Below, in pieces: positions 46,871 through 54,920 of a stretch of DNA of 64,000 nt. Every line of letters starts with the position of its first letter. The first letter of the stretch is position 1. The DNA comes from Pontibacter mangrovi (GTDB taxonomy: Bacteria > Bacteroidota > Bacteroidia > Cytophagales > Hymenobacteraceae), in the NCBI RefSeq assembly GCF_006385705.1, contig NZ_VFRQ01000006.1, forward strand, positions 310,001 to 374,000. The letters are read 5' to 3'. Below the pieces are notes generated by a model. It was not told the DNA's origin, did not search any database, and saw only the letters and a list, made by a program, of their open reading frames with translations. The position numbers and the translations under genes were made by a program.

Positions 46871-47659
46871 ATGGTACCGCAACAACCCTTACTGCAGGCC
46901 TTCCCGAAGGCGATGCGCTACGACCCCAATTGGGTGCGTCGCCACTCCATGGGCGAAAACGTGCTTTTTAACCTGGAGAGCCTGACTAAATCGCTGCAAC
47001 TGAAGCCGGGCATGCGTGTGCTGGATTTGGGCTGCGGCAAGGCCATCAGCTCTATTTTCCTGGCCAAAGAGTTTGGCGTTACGGTGTACGCCGTAGACGA
47101 GGCCGTGTCGGCCAGCGACAATTACCGCCGCATTTGCCGCGAGCGCTGCGAAGGCAAAGTAATTCCGCTGGAGGCCGATGCCCGTGCCCTGCCTTTTGCC
47201 CAGGAGTATTTTGATGCCGTGATCGTGGTGGATTCTTATACATACTTTGGCACCGACGAGAAATACCTGCCCTACATTGCCCGCTTTATAAAACCCGACG
47301 GCTGCATTGCCATCGTGGATGTGTGCTTTACAGAAGAAATAGAGTCGCCGGAACAAGTGCCCGAGTTTCTGCGGGAGGATTACCAGAACTACTGGTACTT
47401 CATCCATTCGGTAAGCTGGTGGCAAAAGCTCTGGGAGAAAACGGGCTTGGTGCATATAGAGGCTGCCCAGGAACTGGAGGAGGCCGAACTCGTGCGGGAG
47501 CACTACGTCAGGGATTTTGAGGAGGCGGAGCAGCCCGATCCCTTTGCCAAGGCCTTGCAGCATGACAAACAGGGATTTATCTCCTTCTTCAAGATGATTG
47601 GCCGCCGCACCCGCAAAACGGCGTATCTGCAGGATTACAAAGAAGAAGGTAAAAAGTAG
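46871..47659 (+). CDS. Class I SAM-dependent methyltransferase
   Basis: A 262-residue cytoplasmic methyltransferase with motif I RVLDLGCGKAISSIFLAKEF (about residues 40-60), an acidic motif II end (VYAVDEA), and motif IV-like YFDAVIVVDSYTYFGTDEKY. Post-motif IKPDGCIAIVDVCF is also clear. The arrangement resembles small-molecule and ubiquinone/cyclopropane-type methyltransferases; the acceptor is unknown. The start ATG at 46871 has no clear ribosome-binding site, with TAAGTATACACA upstream. Confidence 0.9.
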   Translation: MVPQQPLLQAFPKAMRYDPNWVRRHSMGENVLFNLESLTKSLQLKPGMRVLDLGCGKAISSIFLAKEFGVTVYAVDEAVSASDNYRRICRERCEGKVIPLEADARALPFAQEYFDAVIVVDSYTYFGTDEKYLPYIARFIKPDGCIAIVDVCFTEEIESPEQVPEFLREDYQNYWYFIHSVSWWQKLWEKTGLVHIEAAQELEEAELVREHYVRDFEEAEQPDPFAKALQHDKQGFISFFKMIGRRTRKTAYLQDYKEEGKK

Positions 47660-47770
47660 GGCACCCTATACAAAAACGGCGCTACACTCCGTTAGAAATT
47701 GTAATTTCGCGGCAGCCATGGCATCGTGTAGGCCATAGCCGCACTAAAATCTTTCAACTTAACCAAAGTA

Positions 47771-48262
47771 ATGAGAACTTTTACAAAACTGACCATCGCA
47801 CTGGCCTTTGTACTGTTTGCCGCCCTTGGGGCACAGGCCCAGAGTGGCTACTCCACAGGTATCGGTTTGCGCGGCGGCGCCGCCTCCGGCCTTACGGTAA
47901 AGCACTTTATTAAGAGCGATGCCGCTATTGAGGGCATCCTGAGCACCAGCTTTAAGTACAGAGGCACCGTTATTACGGTGTTGTACGAGAAGCACGCGCA
48001 GGCTTTTAACACCAGCGGCCTGCAGTGGTACTACGGCCTGGGCGGCCATATCGGCTTCTGGGACGGCCACGACTACTACGACCACGGCCACAGACACTAC
48101 GACGACAACGTGGTAGGCGTGGGCATCGACGGTATACTTGGCCTGGAGTACTACATCCGCGACATTCCGTTTACCATTGGCGCCGATATCAAGCCATACT
48201 TAAACATCCCCCGCGGCGGCGGCTTCTGGGATACGGCCCTGCACGTGCGCTACGTGTTTTAA
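47771..48262 (+). CDS. Small outer-membrane beta-barrel protein with His/Asp/Tyr-rich loop
   Basis: A 163-residue protein with a signal peptide (ending ALGAQAQS) and 8 or so amphipathic strands (GYSTGIGLRGGAASGLTVKH, ... LHVRYVF) like OmpX/OmpW-type small barrels. One external loop, GFWDGHDYYDHGHRHYDDN (about residues 95-113), is packed with His, Asp and Tyr and could bind metal ions; this is inference. Function unknown. The C-terminal Phe fits an outer-membrane signal. A strong terminator follows. Confidence 0.76.
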   Translation: MRTFTKLTIALAFVLFAALGAQAQSGYSTGIGLRGGAASGLTVKHFIKSDAAIEGILSTSFKYRGTVITVLYEKHAQAFNTSGLQWYYGLGGHIGFWDGHDYYDHGHRHYDDNVVGVGIDGILGLEYYIRDIPFTIGADIKPYLNIPRGGGFWDTALHVRYVF

Positions 48263-48290
48263 GCCAGCGCATCCGTACAAAGTATATAAA

Positions 48291-48329
48291 GAGCGACCCC
48301 GCTAAAGTATAGCGGGGCCGCTCTTTTTA
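48291..48329. terminator. Terminator with AAAGTAT loop
   Basis: Arms of 13 bases (GAGCGACCCCGCT/AGCGGGGCCGCTC, one mismatch) enclose the loop AAAGTAT and are followed by TTTTTAT. It lies between convergent genes. The loop is the dispersed AAGTAT word itself. Confidence 0.85.
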
Positions 48330-48344
48330 TACCTGGCTGCCATA

Positions 48345-49316
48345 CTATAGGTCTAACACAACTCGGGTAACCGTTAACCCTCCGAGCGCGCCATAGCCGT
48401 TCTTCACGTTGCTGTACACATTACTGTATTCCGCAAAGGGATTATCGCCCATCCGGCTCTGCGCCGCCCTTGTCTTCTGAAAAAGGTATTCGTCTCGGTT
48501 TAGCTGATGCACCTGCACCTCCAGGTGCTTCACCGGCACCAACTCACCTTTTTGGTTATACCCCTTGTCGGGCAACGAGAGGTCCGTGGCAAAGTTGATT
48601 ATACCGGAAGGGTACAGCTCATCTGAAAACACCATGTTGAGGGCTGCTTTCTCCGAATCCCCGATATCAATCACATTGTCATCTCTAATCGTTGTCGCTG
48701 AATAGCCTGTCTGGTGATAGGCGCTATCGAGAGCGTATACCATTACTTTATAGTAATTCTCTTTGCCTACCTCGTCGTGGATGGTTAGCTGCAGGTGCCC
48801 CTCCAGCATACCCATGTAGTAATCTTCGCCGGAGGATTCACTTTTGGTAAAGCGCGCATCGGTAGCTGTGGCGGCAGCAGGCAGTGTGGTGGTCGCCTCG
48901 ATGGCCTCAAAGCCCGGTGCTTCTGCGCGCAGAGTATAGGTGTGGCCGCTATGGGGACGATAGCCCTGCGTAGGGGTATAGATGCCCCAGTCCGGCCGGT
49001 ACCAGGACATGGTATCAACGCCAATATGCTCATACTGCTCCACAAGCTGCCCCTCTTCGTCGTAAAGCCCCACGGTGGCATTGGCTACGGCCTCCAGCTC
49101 CTTGCCATCCAGCACGCCCTGGCTTCTGCCTATAAACACTCTGTCCTCATCATAAAAGCCGGCAGGCGTCTCGCCGGAGTCGTCGAGGGTGAAGCGCATG
49201 GTGAGCTTTGGCGTGTGCGGCGGGATATCCACCTCCTGCACCATCTCGCAGCCCACCAACAGCAGGCACAGCAGGCCACAAAGCAGTCTATACTTCATGC
49301 GGTTATACTTTTCCAT
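48345..49316 (-). CDS. DUF4249 lipoprotein, TonB-receptor partner
   Basis: A 323-residue lipoprotein (lipobox LLLVGC, then EMVQEVDIPPHTPKLTM), a beta-rich DUF4249 domain with AVANATVGLYDEEGQLVEQY, GHTYTLRAEAPGFEAIEATT and a C-terminal EYSNVYSNVKNGYGALGG segment. DUF4249 proteins regularly accompany carboxypeptidase-like TonB receptors and probably form their surface lid or ligand binder. The start codon is only 2 bases after the receptor's stop, so translation is coupled. An in-frame ATG at 49298 is a possible alternative start. Confidence 0.9.
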   Translation of the reverse strand: MEKYNRMKYRLLCGLLCLLLVGCEMVQEVDIPPHTPKLTMRFTLDDSGETPAGFYDEDRVFIGRSQGVLDGKELEAVANATVGLYDEEGQLVEQYEHIGVDTMSWYRPDWGIYTPTQGYRPHSGHTYTLRAEAPGFEAIEATTTLPAAATATDARFTKSESSGEDYYMGMLEGHLQLTIHDEVGKENYYKVMVYALDSAYHQTGYSATTIRDDNVIDIGDSEKAALNMVFSDELYPSGIINFATDLSLPDKGYNQKGELVPVKHLEVQVHQLNRDEYLFQKTRAAQSRMGDNPFAEYSNVYSNVKNGYGALGGLTVTRVVLDL

Positions 49317-49318
49317 AA

Positions 49319-51688
49319 CTAGAACTTAAAGCTTTTGGTGAAGGATGGGATGATCGGGAAGAGCGCCACCTGCCGGTAGGTGCTCTCATCGCTGTCGCGG
49401 CCGCGGCCATAGTACATGTAGAAGGGGTTTTGGCGGCTGTAGGCGTTGTAGAGGCTAAAGGTGTTCACTACCTGCCCCCAGCTTTTCTCCTTTGTCTTGC
49501 TGAAGCCCAGGTCCAGGCGGTGATAGGCGCGCATACGGTAGCCGTTCCGAGAGCCATAGTTATCCACCACATTGTACTCACCCACCATGTAGCGCGATTC
49601 TGACAGCGTCACCGAATTGCCCGTGCCATATACCCAGGTCCCGGACAGATTCCAGCCGTTGTTCAGCTTGTGGAACAGCGCCACCGATATATCGTGACGG
49701 CGGTCGTAGCGGTAAGGGAATTTTGCGCCGTAGTTGAGCTCGGCAAACTGCCGGTTGGACCACGACAACGTATAGCCCACCCAGCCGCTGGTGTTGCCGA
49801 CCTTCTTTTGCAGGAAAATCTCCGCACCATAGGCCCAGCCCTTGCCGGCGGTCACCTTGTTCTCCCAGTTGTTGCTGACGGTGGTGGTAAAATCGGAGCC
49901 CTCTTTATACTCGATGATGCCTTTCATGGTCTTGTAGTAGCCCTCCACGCTCACCTCGTACTGCCCGTCCAGGATGGTTTGTGCCGCGCCGATGGCTACC
50001 TGGCTGGCCCGCTGCGGCTCCACCACCTTCGTTGCCGGCACCCACAGGTCGGTGGGCAGACCGATGCCGCTGTTGGTGAGCAGGTGGATGAACTGGCTTG
50101 TTTTGGCGTAGGATGCTTTTAGCGCCAGTTTGTTGTTTAGCAGGTAGCGCGCCGCCACGCGGGGCTCCAGCGAAGTATAGGTTTCGCCGGCCACCAAAAA
50201 TCCGGTAAAGCGGGCACCCACATTCACCTTCAGCTTCTCCGACAGCCGCACATCGTCCTCCACATACACCGCCGCCTCGTTGGCCACCGTTCTGGAGCCT
50301 TCCTCTAACTCATTGCGCACCTGCCCGTCGTCCACGTCCTTCATGTGCAGCGCCCCCGGCCGGAACTGGTGCGTCACTGCCTGCGCCCCGAAGCGCACAT
50401 AATGATTCGGGTTAGGCAGGTAGTCAAAATCGCTCTTTATGCTATAGTCGCGGATGTTGGACAGGTAAAGCAGGTTGTACTTACTCATGCTTGTGCCGCC
50501 GGAACCACTGCGCTCCGACTCGTTCTGCATCCCGATATCGAACTGGTAACGGCTGTAGGTGGCCGTGGTATTCAGGAACAGGCGGTTGTTCAGGATGCGG
50601 TTCCAGCGCAGGCTAAGGGTATTATTGCCCCAGTCCAGGTTTGCTTTGTCTTCGCTGTAGTAGCTGTCCTTGCTATAGCTGCGGTCCCACACATAGCGCG
50701 AGTGGAACCTGTCGAGGCCGGTGTAGAAGCTCAGGTAGAGCCGGTCCTTAGAGGTGATGTTGTAGTTGAGCTTAGCATTGAAGTCGTGGAAAAAGTAACC
50801 GACCACGCCCCGATCCTTCTTCATGAACGGGCGCGCCAGCACATCGGCGTAGGTACGGCGCGCAGACACGATAAACGAGGCTGTGTCTTTCTTGATAGGC
50901 CCCTCCAGCGTCAGCCTGGAAGCGATCAGGCCCACAGAGCCCTCTCCCCTGAACTCGTTCATGTTGCCTTCTTTCATGCTGATATCGAGTACCGAGGACA
51001 GCCTGCCGCCGTAGCGCGCCGGAAAGCCGCCTTTCACCAGCTCCACATGGTTAAGCGCATCGGCATTGAACACCGAGAAGAAGCCAAACAGGTGCGTGGC
51101 ATTGTACACCGGCGCTCCGTCGAGCAGGATCAGGTTCTGGTCAGGGCCGCCGCCGCGCACGTACAGGCCGCTGGCCCCCTCCGTACCCGACTGCACCCCC
51201 GGCAGCAGCTGCAGCGTTTTGATCACATCCACCTCGCCCAGCAGGGCCGGCACCGCCTTCAGCTGCTCTATCGGCACCGAAATCGTGCTCATGCGGGTGG
51301 TCTCTTCTATCTTCTCCTGCTTTGTGGCTACTACCTCCACAGTCGCCAGGCTGTTGCTGGGGCTCAGGGTGAATATATGGGAAACATCCTGCGAGAGCTG
51401 CAGCGGAAAGGCTTGCCGCCCGTAGCCGACGTAGGAGGCAACCAGCGCGACAGAATCACCTGCGGAAAGGGAGAGGCTATAGAAACCATAACTGTTGGTG
51501 GAGGTGCCCTTGCCGGAGCGGAGGTCATACACGGCCGCGCCGATCAGGTTTTCGCCGGTGTCGGCATCGCGCACGTAGCCGCTGATGGTATGGCGCTGCT
51601 GGGCAAAGGCTGCAGAGGCGAAGCATAAAAGAAAAAAGCAGCACAGCACCTGCAGGAGCCTATACGTGCCGGGGTAAGTTTGTTTCAT
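49319..51688 (-). CDS. TonB-dependent receptor with carboxypeptidase-like N-terminal domain
   Basis: A 789-residue outer-membrane receptor: signal peptide (ending SAAFAQQ), regulatory-like beta domain (about 32-115: TISGYVRDADTGENLIGAAV), plug with GVQSGTEGASGLYVRGGGPD and LILLDGAPVYNATHLFGFFS, then a barrel of about 550 residues ending in FPIIPSFTKSFKF. It imports a ligand using TonB. The ligand is unknown; the DUF4249 partner gives no clue. It differs from SusC in lacking the long SusC-specific insert. First gene of a two-gene operon. Confidence 0.94.
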   Translation of the reverse strand: MKQTYPGTYRLLQVLCCFFLLCFASAAFAQQRHTISGYVRDADTGENLIGAAVYDLRSGKGTSTNSYGFYSLSLSAGDSVALVASYVGYGRQAFPLQLSQDVSHIFTLSPSNSLATVEVVATKQEKIEETTRMSTISVPIEQLKAVPALLGEVDVIKTLQLLPGVQSGTEGASGLYVRGGGPDQNLILLDGAPVYNATHLFGFFSVFNADALNHVELVKGGFPARYGGRLSSVLDISMKEGNMNEFRGEGSVGLIASRLTLEGPIKKDTASFIVSARRTYADVLARPFMKKDRGVVGYFFHDFNAKLNYNITSKDRLYLSFYTGLDRFHSRYVWDRSYSKDSYYSEDKANLDWGNNTLSLRWNRILNNRLFLNTTATYSRYQFDIGMQNESERSGSGGTSMSKYNLLYLSNIRDYSIKSDFDYLPNPNHYVRFGAQAVTHQFRPGALHMKDVDDGQVRNELEEGSRTVANEAAVYVEDDVRLSEKLKVNVGARFTGFLVAGETYTSLEPRVAARYLLNNKLALKASYAKTSQFIHLLTNSGIGLPTDLWVPATKVVEPQRASQVAIGAAQTILDGQYEVSVEGYYKTMKGIIEYKEGSDFTTTVSNNWENKVTAGKGWAYGAEIFLQKKVGNTSGWVGYTLSWSNRQFAELNYGAKFPYRYDRRHDISVALFHKLNNGWNLSGTWVYGTGNSVTLSESRYMVGEYNVVDNYGSRNGYRMRAYHRLDLGFSKTKEKSWGQVVNTFSLYNAYSRQNPFYMYYGRGRDSDESTYRQVALFPIIPSFTKSFKF

Positions 51689-51787
51689 ATAGTAGAAATT
51701 GGGTTAGCAATGCACTTCTACTCATGAAGATAAGATTTTTCCAAGTATAGTTGCAATAGAGTATAACTATATTTCGATCTACCTGGC

Positions 51788-51820
51788 AAAAAGAAGGGCT
51801 ACCATACCTGGCAGCCCTTC
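51788..51820 (-). terminator. Terminator of the RimK operon
   Basis: On the minus strand GAAGGGCTGCCA pairs with TGGTAGCCCTTC (11 of 12) and is followed by TTTTTG, 28 bases after the AstE-like stop codon. Confidence 0.75.
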
Positions 51821-51847
51821 CTCCTATTCTGTTACAATGTTGCAGCA

Positions 51848-52789
51848 CTAAAAGGCAATATGCAGCAGCGCATCGCCCTGGTTTACCACGGGCATATTGT
51901 TAAGCCCAACCACATAGCCAGTGGCAGGTGCGTTTAGCCGCACCTCCATTTCGCCGTAAGGGTCGGTAATCGTGCCTACTTGCTGGTTCTTCTTCACGTA
52001 GTCTCCTATGCTGATGCTGGTGCGCCACAGCCCCGCGTTTTTGGCCCGCAGCCAGATGTCCTTCATGCAGAACACGGTGGGTTCTGTTGCCTCCGTACAG
52101 CCGGCCATCATGCCCAGATGGTGCAGCACGCGGCAAGTACCCTCTATGCCCAGGTTAATGCCTTTCTCATCAAAGCGCAGGCTCTCGCCTGTCTCGTACA
52201 CAAGTATGGATTTGCCCAACTTACCGGCCTCTTTGCGCAGCGAGCCCTGGCGGTATGGCGCGTTCATTACAAAGGGCGGTGCAAAAGCCTTTGCCAGCTC
52301 TTCGTTTCGATGCTCGCCCAGCACGCAGCGGATCTGCGGATAGTTGGCCCGGCTGGAGCCGCCGGTATGGAAGTCGAGGCCGTAGTCTACGTACGGCAGC
52401 ACCTCTTTCATAAAGCGGTGCGCCACGCGGCTGGCCAGCGATCCGTCGCGGTTGCCCGGAAAGCTGCGGTTCACGTCCTTTCCGTCCGGCACCTCCCTGG
52501 AGAAGTTCAGGAAGCCGTAGATGTTGAGCACCGGCACGGCAATAATGGTACCTTTAAGCGGGTAGAGCAGCTTTTTAGTGAGCATCCTGCGGATGATCTC
52601 CGTGCCGTTTACCTCGTCGCCGTGCATGCCGGCCATCAGCAGCACTACCGGCCCGTCGTGCACCGACCTGAAAACATAAACAGGGATCTCGATAACGGTG
52701 CCGCTGGGCAGCTTGCTGATCACGAGTTTGGTGAGCACCTTTTCACCGCGGTCTATACTTTTTCCGTTGATAACGATTGTCTCGGGCAT
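51848..52789 (-). CDS. Succinylglutamate desuccinylase/aspartoacylase-family (M14) protein
   Basis: A 313-residue zinc-dependent amidohydrolase-like protein: GMHGDEVNG (His56 and Glu59 as zinc ligands), DVNRSFPGNRDGSLASRVAH and DYGLDFHTGG (third His ligand). The last 90 residues form a beta domain with TITDPYGEMEVRLNAPATGY. The family hydrolyses N-acyl amino acids or trims peptide-linked groups. Here it is the last gene of an operon with RimK and a retropepsin-like protease, one or two bases after rimK, so it may remove or process glutamates added by RimK. Confidence 0.9.
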   Translation of the reverse strand: MPETIVINGKSIDRGEKVLTKLVISKLPSGTVIEIPVYVFRSVHDGPVVLLMAGMHGDEVNGTEIIRRMLTKKLLYPLKGTIIAVPVLNIYGFLNFSREVPDGKDVNRSFPGNRDGSLASRVAHRFMKEVLPYVDYGLDFHTGGSSRANYPQIRCVLGEHRNEELAKAFAPPFVMNAPYRQGSLRKEAGKLGKSILVYETGESLRFDEKGINLGIEGTCRVLHHLGMMAGCTEATEPTVFCMKDIWLRAKNAGLWRTSISIGDYVKKNQQVGTITDPYGEMEVRLNAPATGYVVGLNNMPVVNQGDALLHIAF

Positions 52790-52790
52790 G

Positions 52791-53693
52791 CTACTCCTTT
52801 ACCTTCTTCTTCGGCCGCTTCACCGCAAGCCCCTCCACATACTCTATAATCTTTCCGGCGATGTCTTTCTGCGTGGCCTTCTCGATGCCCTCCAGCCCCG
52901 GCGAGGAGTTTACTTCCAGAATCAGCGGCCCGCGCTTGGACTGCAGCATGTCTACGCCAGCCACGCCCAGGCCCAGCGACTTGGCGGCCAGCAGGGCAGC
53001 GGCTTTTTCCTGGCGCGAAAGCTTGATGAGCTCTGCCTTGCCGCCGCGGTGCAGGTTAGAGCGGAACTCGCCCTCCTTGCCCTGCCGCTTCATGGCTCCC
53101 ACTACCTCACCGTTCACCACAAAGGCGCGGATATCCGCACCACCGGCCTCGGAGATAAACTCCTGCACAATAATGCGTGCCTTCAGGTTATGGAACGCCT
53201 CGATCACCGACTCGGCGGCTTTGCGCGTCTCGGCCAGCACTACGCCCAAGCCCTGCGTACCCTCCAGCAATTTGATTACCAGCGGGGCGCCGCCCACCTC
53301 TTTCACCAGCTCTGAGGTCTCTTTGGAGTAGTTTGTAAAGGCTGTTTTGGGCATGCCCAGCCCAGCGCGGCCCAGAATCTGCAGCGAGCGCAGCTTATCG
53401 CGGGAGCGCACTATGGCCTGCGAGTCTACGGCGCTTTTCACCTTCATCATCTCGAACTGGCGCACCACGGCCGTGCCGTAAAAGGTAACAGAGGCCCCGA
53501 TACGCGGAATAACGGCATCGATATCCGTCAGGCGCTCTCCTTTGTAGAGGATGTGCGGGTCTCCCTGCTCTATCACGAGGTCACAGCGCAGGTGGTCTAA
53601 AATGATGGCCTCGTGCCCCCGCTGCTCCGCTGCCTCCACCAAACGGCGGGTAGAGTATAGCCTTGGGTTGCGGGAGAGAATAGCAATTTTCAT
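52791..53693 (-). CDS. rimK: RimK-type ATP-grasp ligase
   Basis: A 300-residue ATP-grasp ligase that matches RimK throughout: [80 protein letters not shown] and [20 protein letters not shown], the last being the metal/ATP-binding loop. In E. coli RimK adds Glu residues to ribosomal protein S6 and makes poly-Glu. The C-terminus ends in a basic RPKKKVKE tail. It is the middle of a three-gene operon, 9 bases after the protease gene. Confidence 0.95.
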   Translation of the reverse strand: MKIAILSRNPRLYSTRRLVEAAEQRGHEAIILDHLRCDLVIEQGDPHILYKGERLTDIDAVIPRIGASVTFYGTAVVRQFEMMKVKSAVDSQAIVRSRDKLRSLQILGRAGLGMPKTAFTNYSKETSELVKEVGGAPLVIKLLEGTQGLGVVLAETRKAAESVIEAFHNLKARIIVQEFISEAGGADIRAFVVNGEVVGAMKRQGKEGEFRSNLHRGGKAELIKLSRQEKAAALLAAKSLGLGVAGVDMLQSKRGPLILEVNSSPGLEGIEKATQKDIAGKIIEYVEGLAVKRPKKKVKE

Positions 53694-53702
53694 AAATGCT
53701 CT

Positions 53703-54185
53703 TTATTTCTGTTTTTGTTTGATCTTATACTTATGCGCCAGGTTTTTCTTGGCCACATCTACCACAAAGCGGCCTTTCAGCAGCTTACGGCCAATCAGCA
53801 CGGGATACTTCATGTCGCTGCGGTCGGAGAGGGAAAACTCTGCCTCTATCTCCTCGTCAAAAATCCTGATCCTGGTACGGATAACATAGCGCTCCTGCTT
53901 CTCTCCTATCGAGCTTTTTATCTCCCGTAGCTCGTACTCGGCAAAGGTCAGCTTCTTGTGGTTATACTGCGGGTGCGAGGGGTCCAGCAGATCAAGGCAA
54001 ATCACCTTTCTGCCGTCCGGGCGCACTTCCTCGTGTATATCAGAGCAATGGATGGCCGATGTGTAGGCGCCGGTGTCCACTTTGGCCTCGATCTCATCTA
54101 TGTCCAGCTCCGGGAAAGAGACCAGCTCGCGCCGCCCGATCAGCTTTTTCTCAGGTTTTGGGGTATTACGTTTTTCCTCTCTCAT
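53703..54185 (-). CDS. Retropepsin-like ATP-dependent zinc protease family protein
   Basis: A 160-residue protein of the RimB/retropepsin-like (Zn_protease) family. ELDIDEIEAKVDTGAYTSAI carries the DTGA aspartyl motif (about residues 36-39), and SDRSDMKYPVLIGRKLLKGR is the second conserved block. The N-terminus is basic and unstructured (REEKRNTPKPEKKLIGRREL). Homologues act with RimK to control S6 glutamylation. First gene of the operon. The C-terminus is Lys-rich (KYKIKQKQK). Confidence 0.9.
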   Translation of the reverse strand: MREEKRNTPKPEKKLIGRRELVSFPELDIDEIEAKVDTGAYTSAIHCSDIHEEVRPDGRKVICLDLLDPSHPQYNHKKLTFAEYELREIKSSIGEKQERYVIRTRIRIFDEEIEAEFSLSDRSDMKYPVLIGRKLLKGRFVVDVAKKNLAHKYKIKQKQK

Positions 54186-54920
54186 CAGCGGCTAAAGTTA
54201 GTGCGATAATCAGGATTTTCGCACCGCTTTTCGTTAAAATAAACAAAGTATAAAACGGCCGTTTTGGTTCACCGCTCCGGCTGTTTTATACTTTATACTT
54301 TTGCTATACTTTCTCTGGCGCAAGTTGGAAATCCCGGCGTATTTCGGGGCGTCCGCTTGTGCCTCCCTTACCCACTGCCTCTCTGGCCCAGGCTTACACT
54401 TCCATAGCTACTGCTTCCTGCAACGTGAACCAAGCTATCTTCTCTAGCCGCTGTTCATCCTCAGTCTTACAAGCCTAATGTTGCATCTCCTACTTTGGTG
54501 CCCTCCGAGGCCGGGAGGCCTCATCTTCCCGCATCGCGCTGTGTTCCCTTCCTTTGCTGCCCTCCGGTCGCAATGCCCTTTCAGGGCACCGGAATCTCAC
54601 AAGGCGCTCTACGGAAAGATTGAGATCAGATTTCCTTAGCTCCTGCTTCCGCACAGTCCCCCTTTGAAGGGGGCAGGGGGATGAAAATCGCCTGCAGAAG
54701 AAAGAGTTTATACTTTGTAGGGACAGGTCGCGACCTGCCCACGCGATAGCCAGAGCAACGAAGCTTATACTTCAGCCAAAGCAGCTACAGACTCCCCCTC
54801 CTTAGCCAAGTTTTGGATCCCGGACTTGCTTCGGGAGAGGGGCAGGGGTGGTTGGACCCGGTTCAGCAAAAGCACCTTCCCCGGTTTTTAGGGGAGGTTT
54901 GGGGTGGGGTGAAAATCCCC
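54186..54920. repeat. Repeat-filled gap with composite repeat copy 4 (inverted)
   Basis: After a motif-armed hairpin (54245-54294) comes copy 4: GGCGCAAG (54317) and GTCCGCTTGTGCC (ending 54363) are the two halves of the 22-base hairpin, split by about 25 inserted bases containing CCCGGCGTATTTCGGGG. Then GTTCATCCTCAGTCTTACAA, CGCATCGCGCTGTGTTCCCT, CTCACAAGGCGCTCT, a CCCCCTTTGAAGGGGG palindrome (about 54657), GGGACAGGTCGCGACCTGCCC-type palindrome (about 54719) and a variant CCCTCCTTAG...GGGGTGGTTGGACCCGG box to about 54870. No gene was seen. Confidence 0.78.
54245..54294. terminator. Hairpin whose arms begin and end with AAGTATA/TATACTT
   Basis: Arms AAAGTATAAAACGGCCG and CGGCTGTTTTATACTTT match at 16 of 17 positions around a 16-base loop. 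Two more TATACTT words follow within 20 bases. Its outer arms are the dispersed motif in inverted pairing. Confidence 0.6.
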
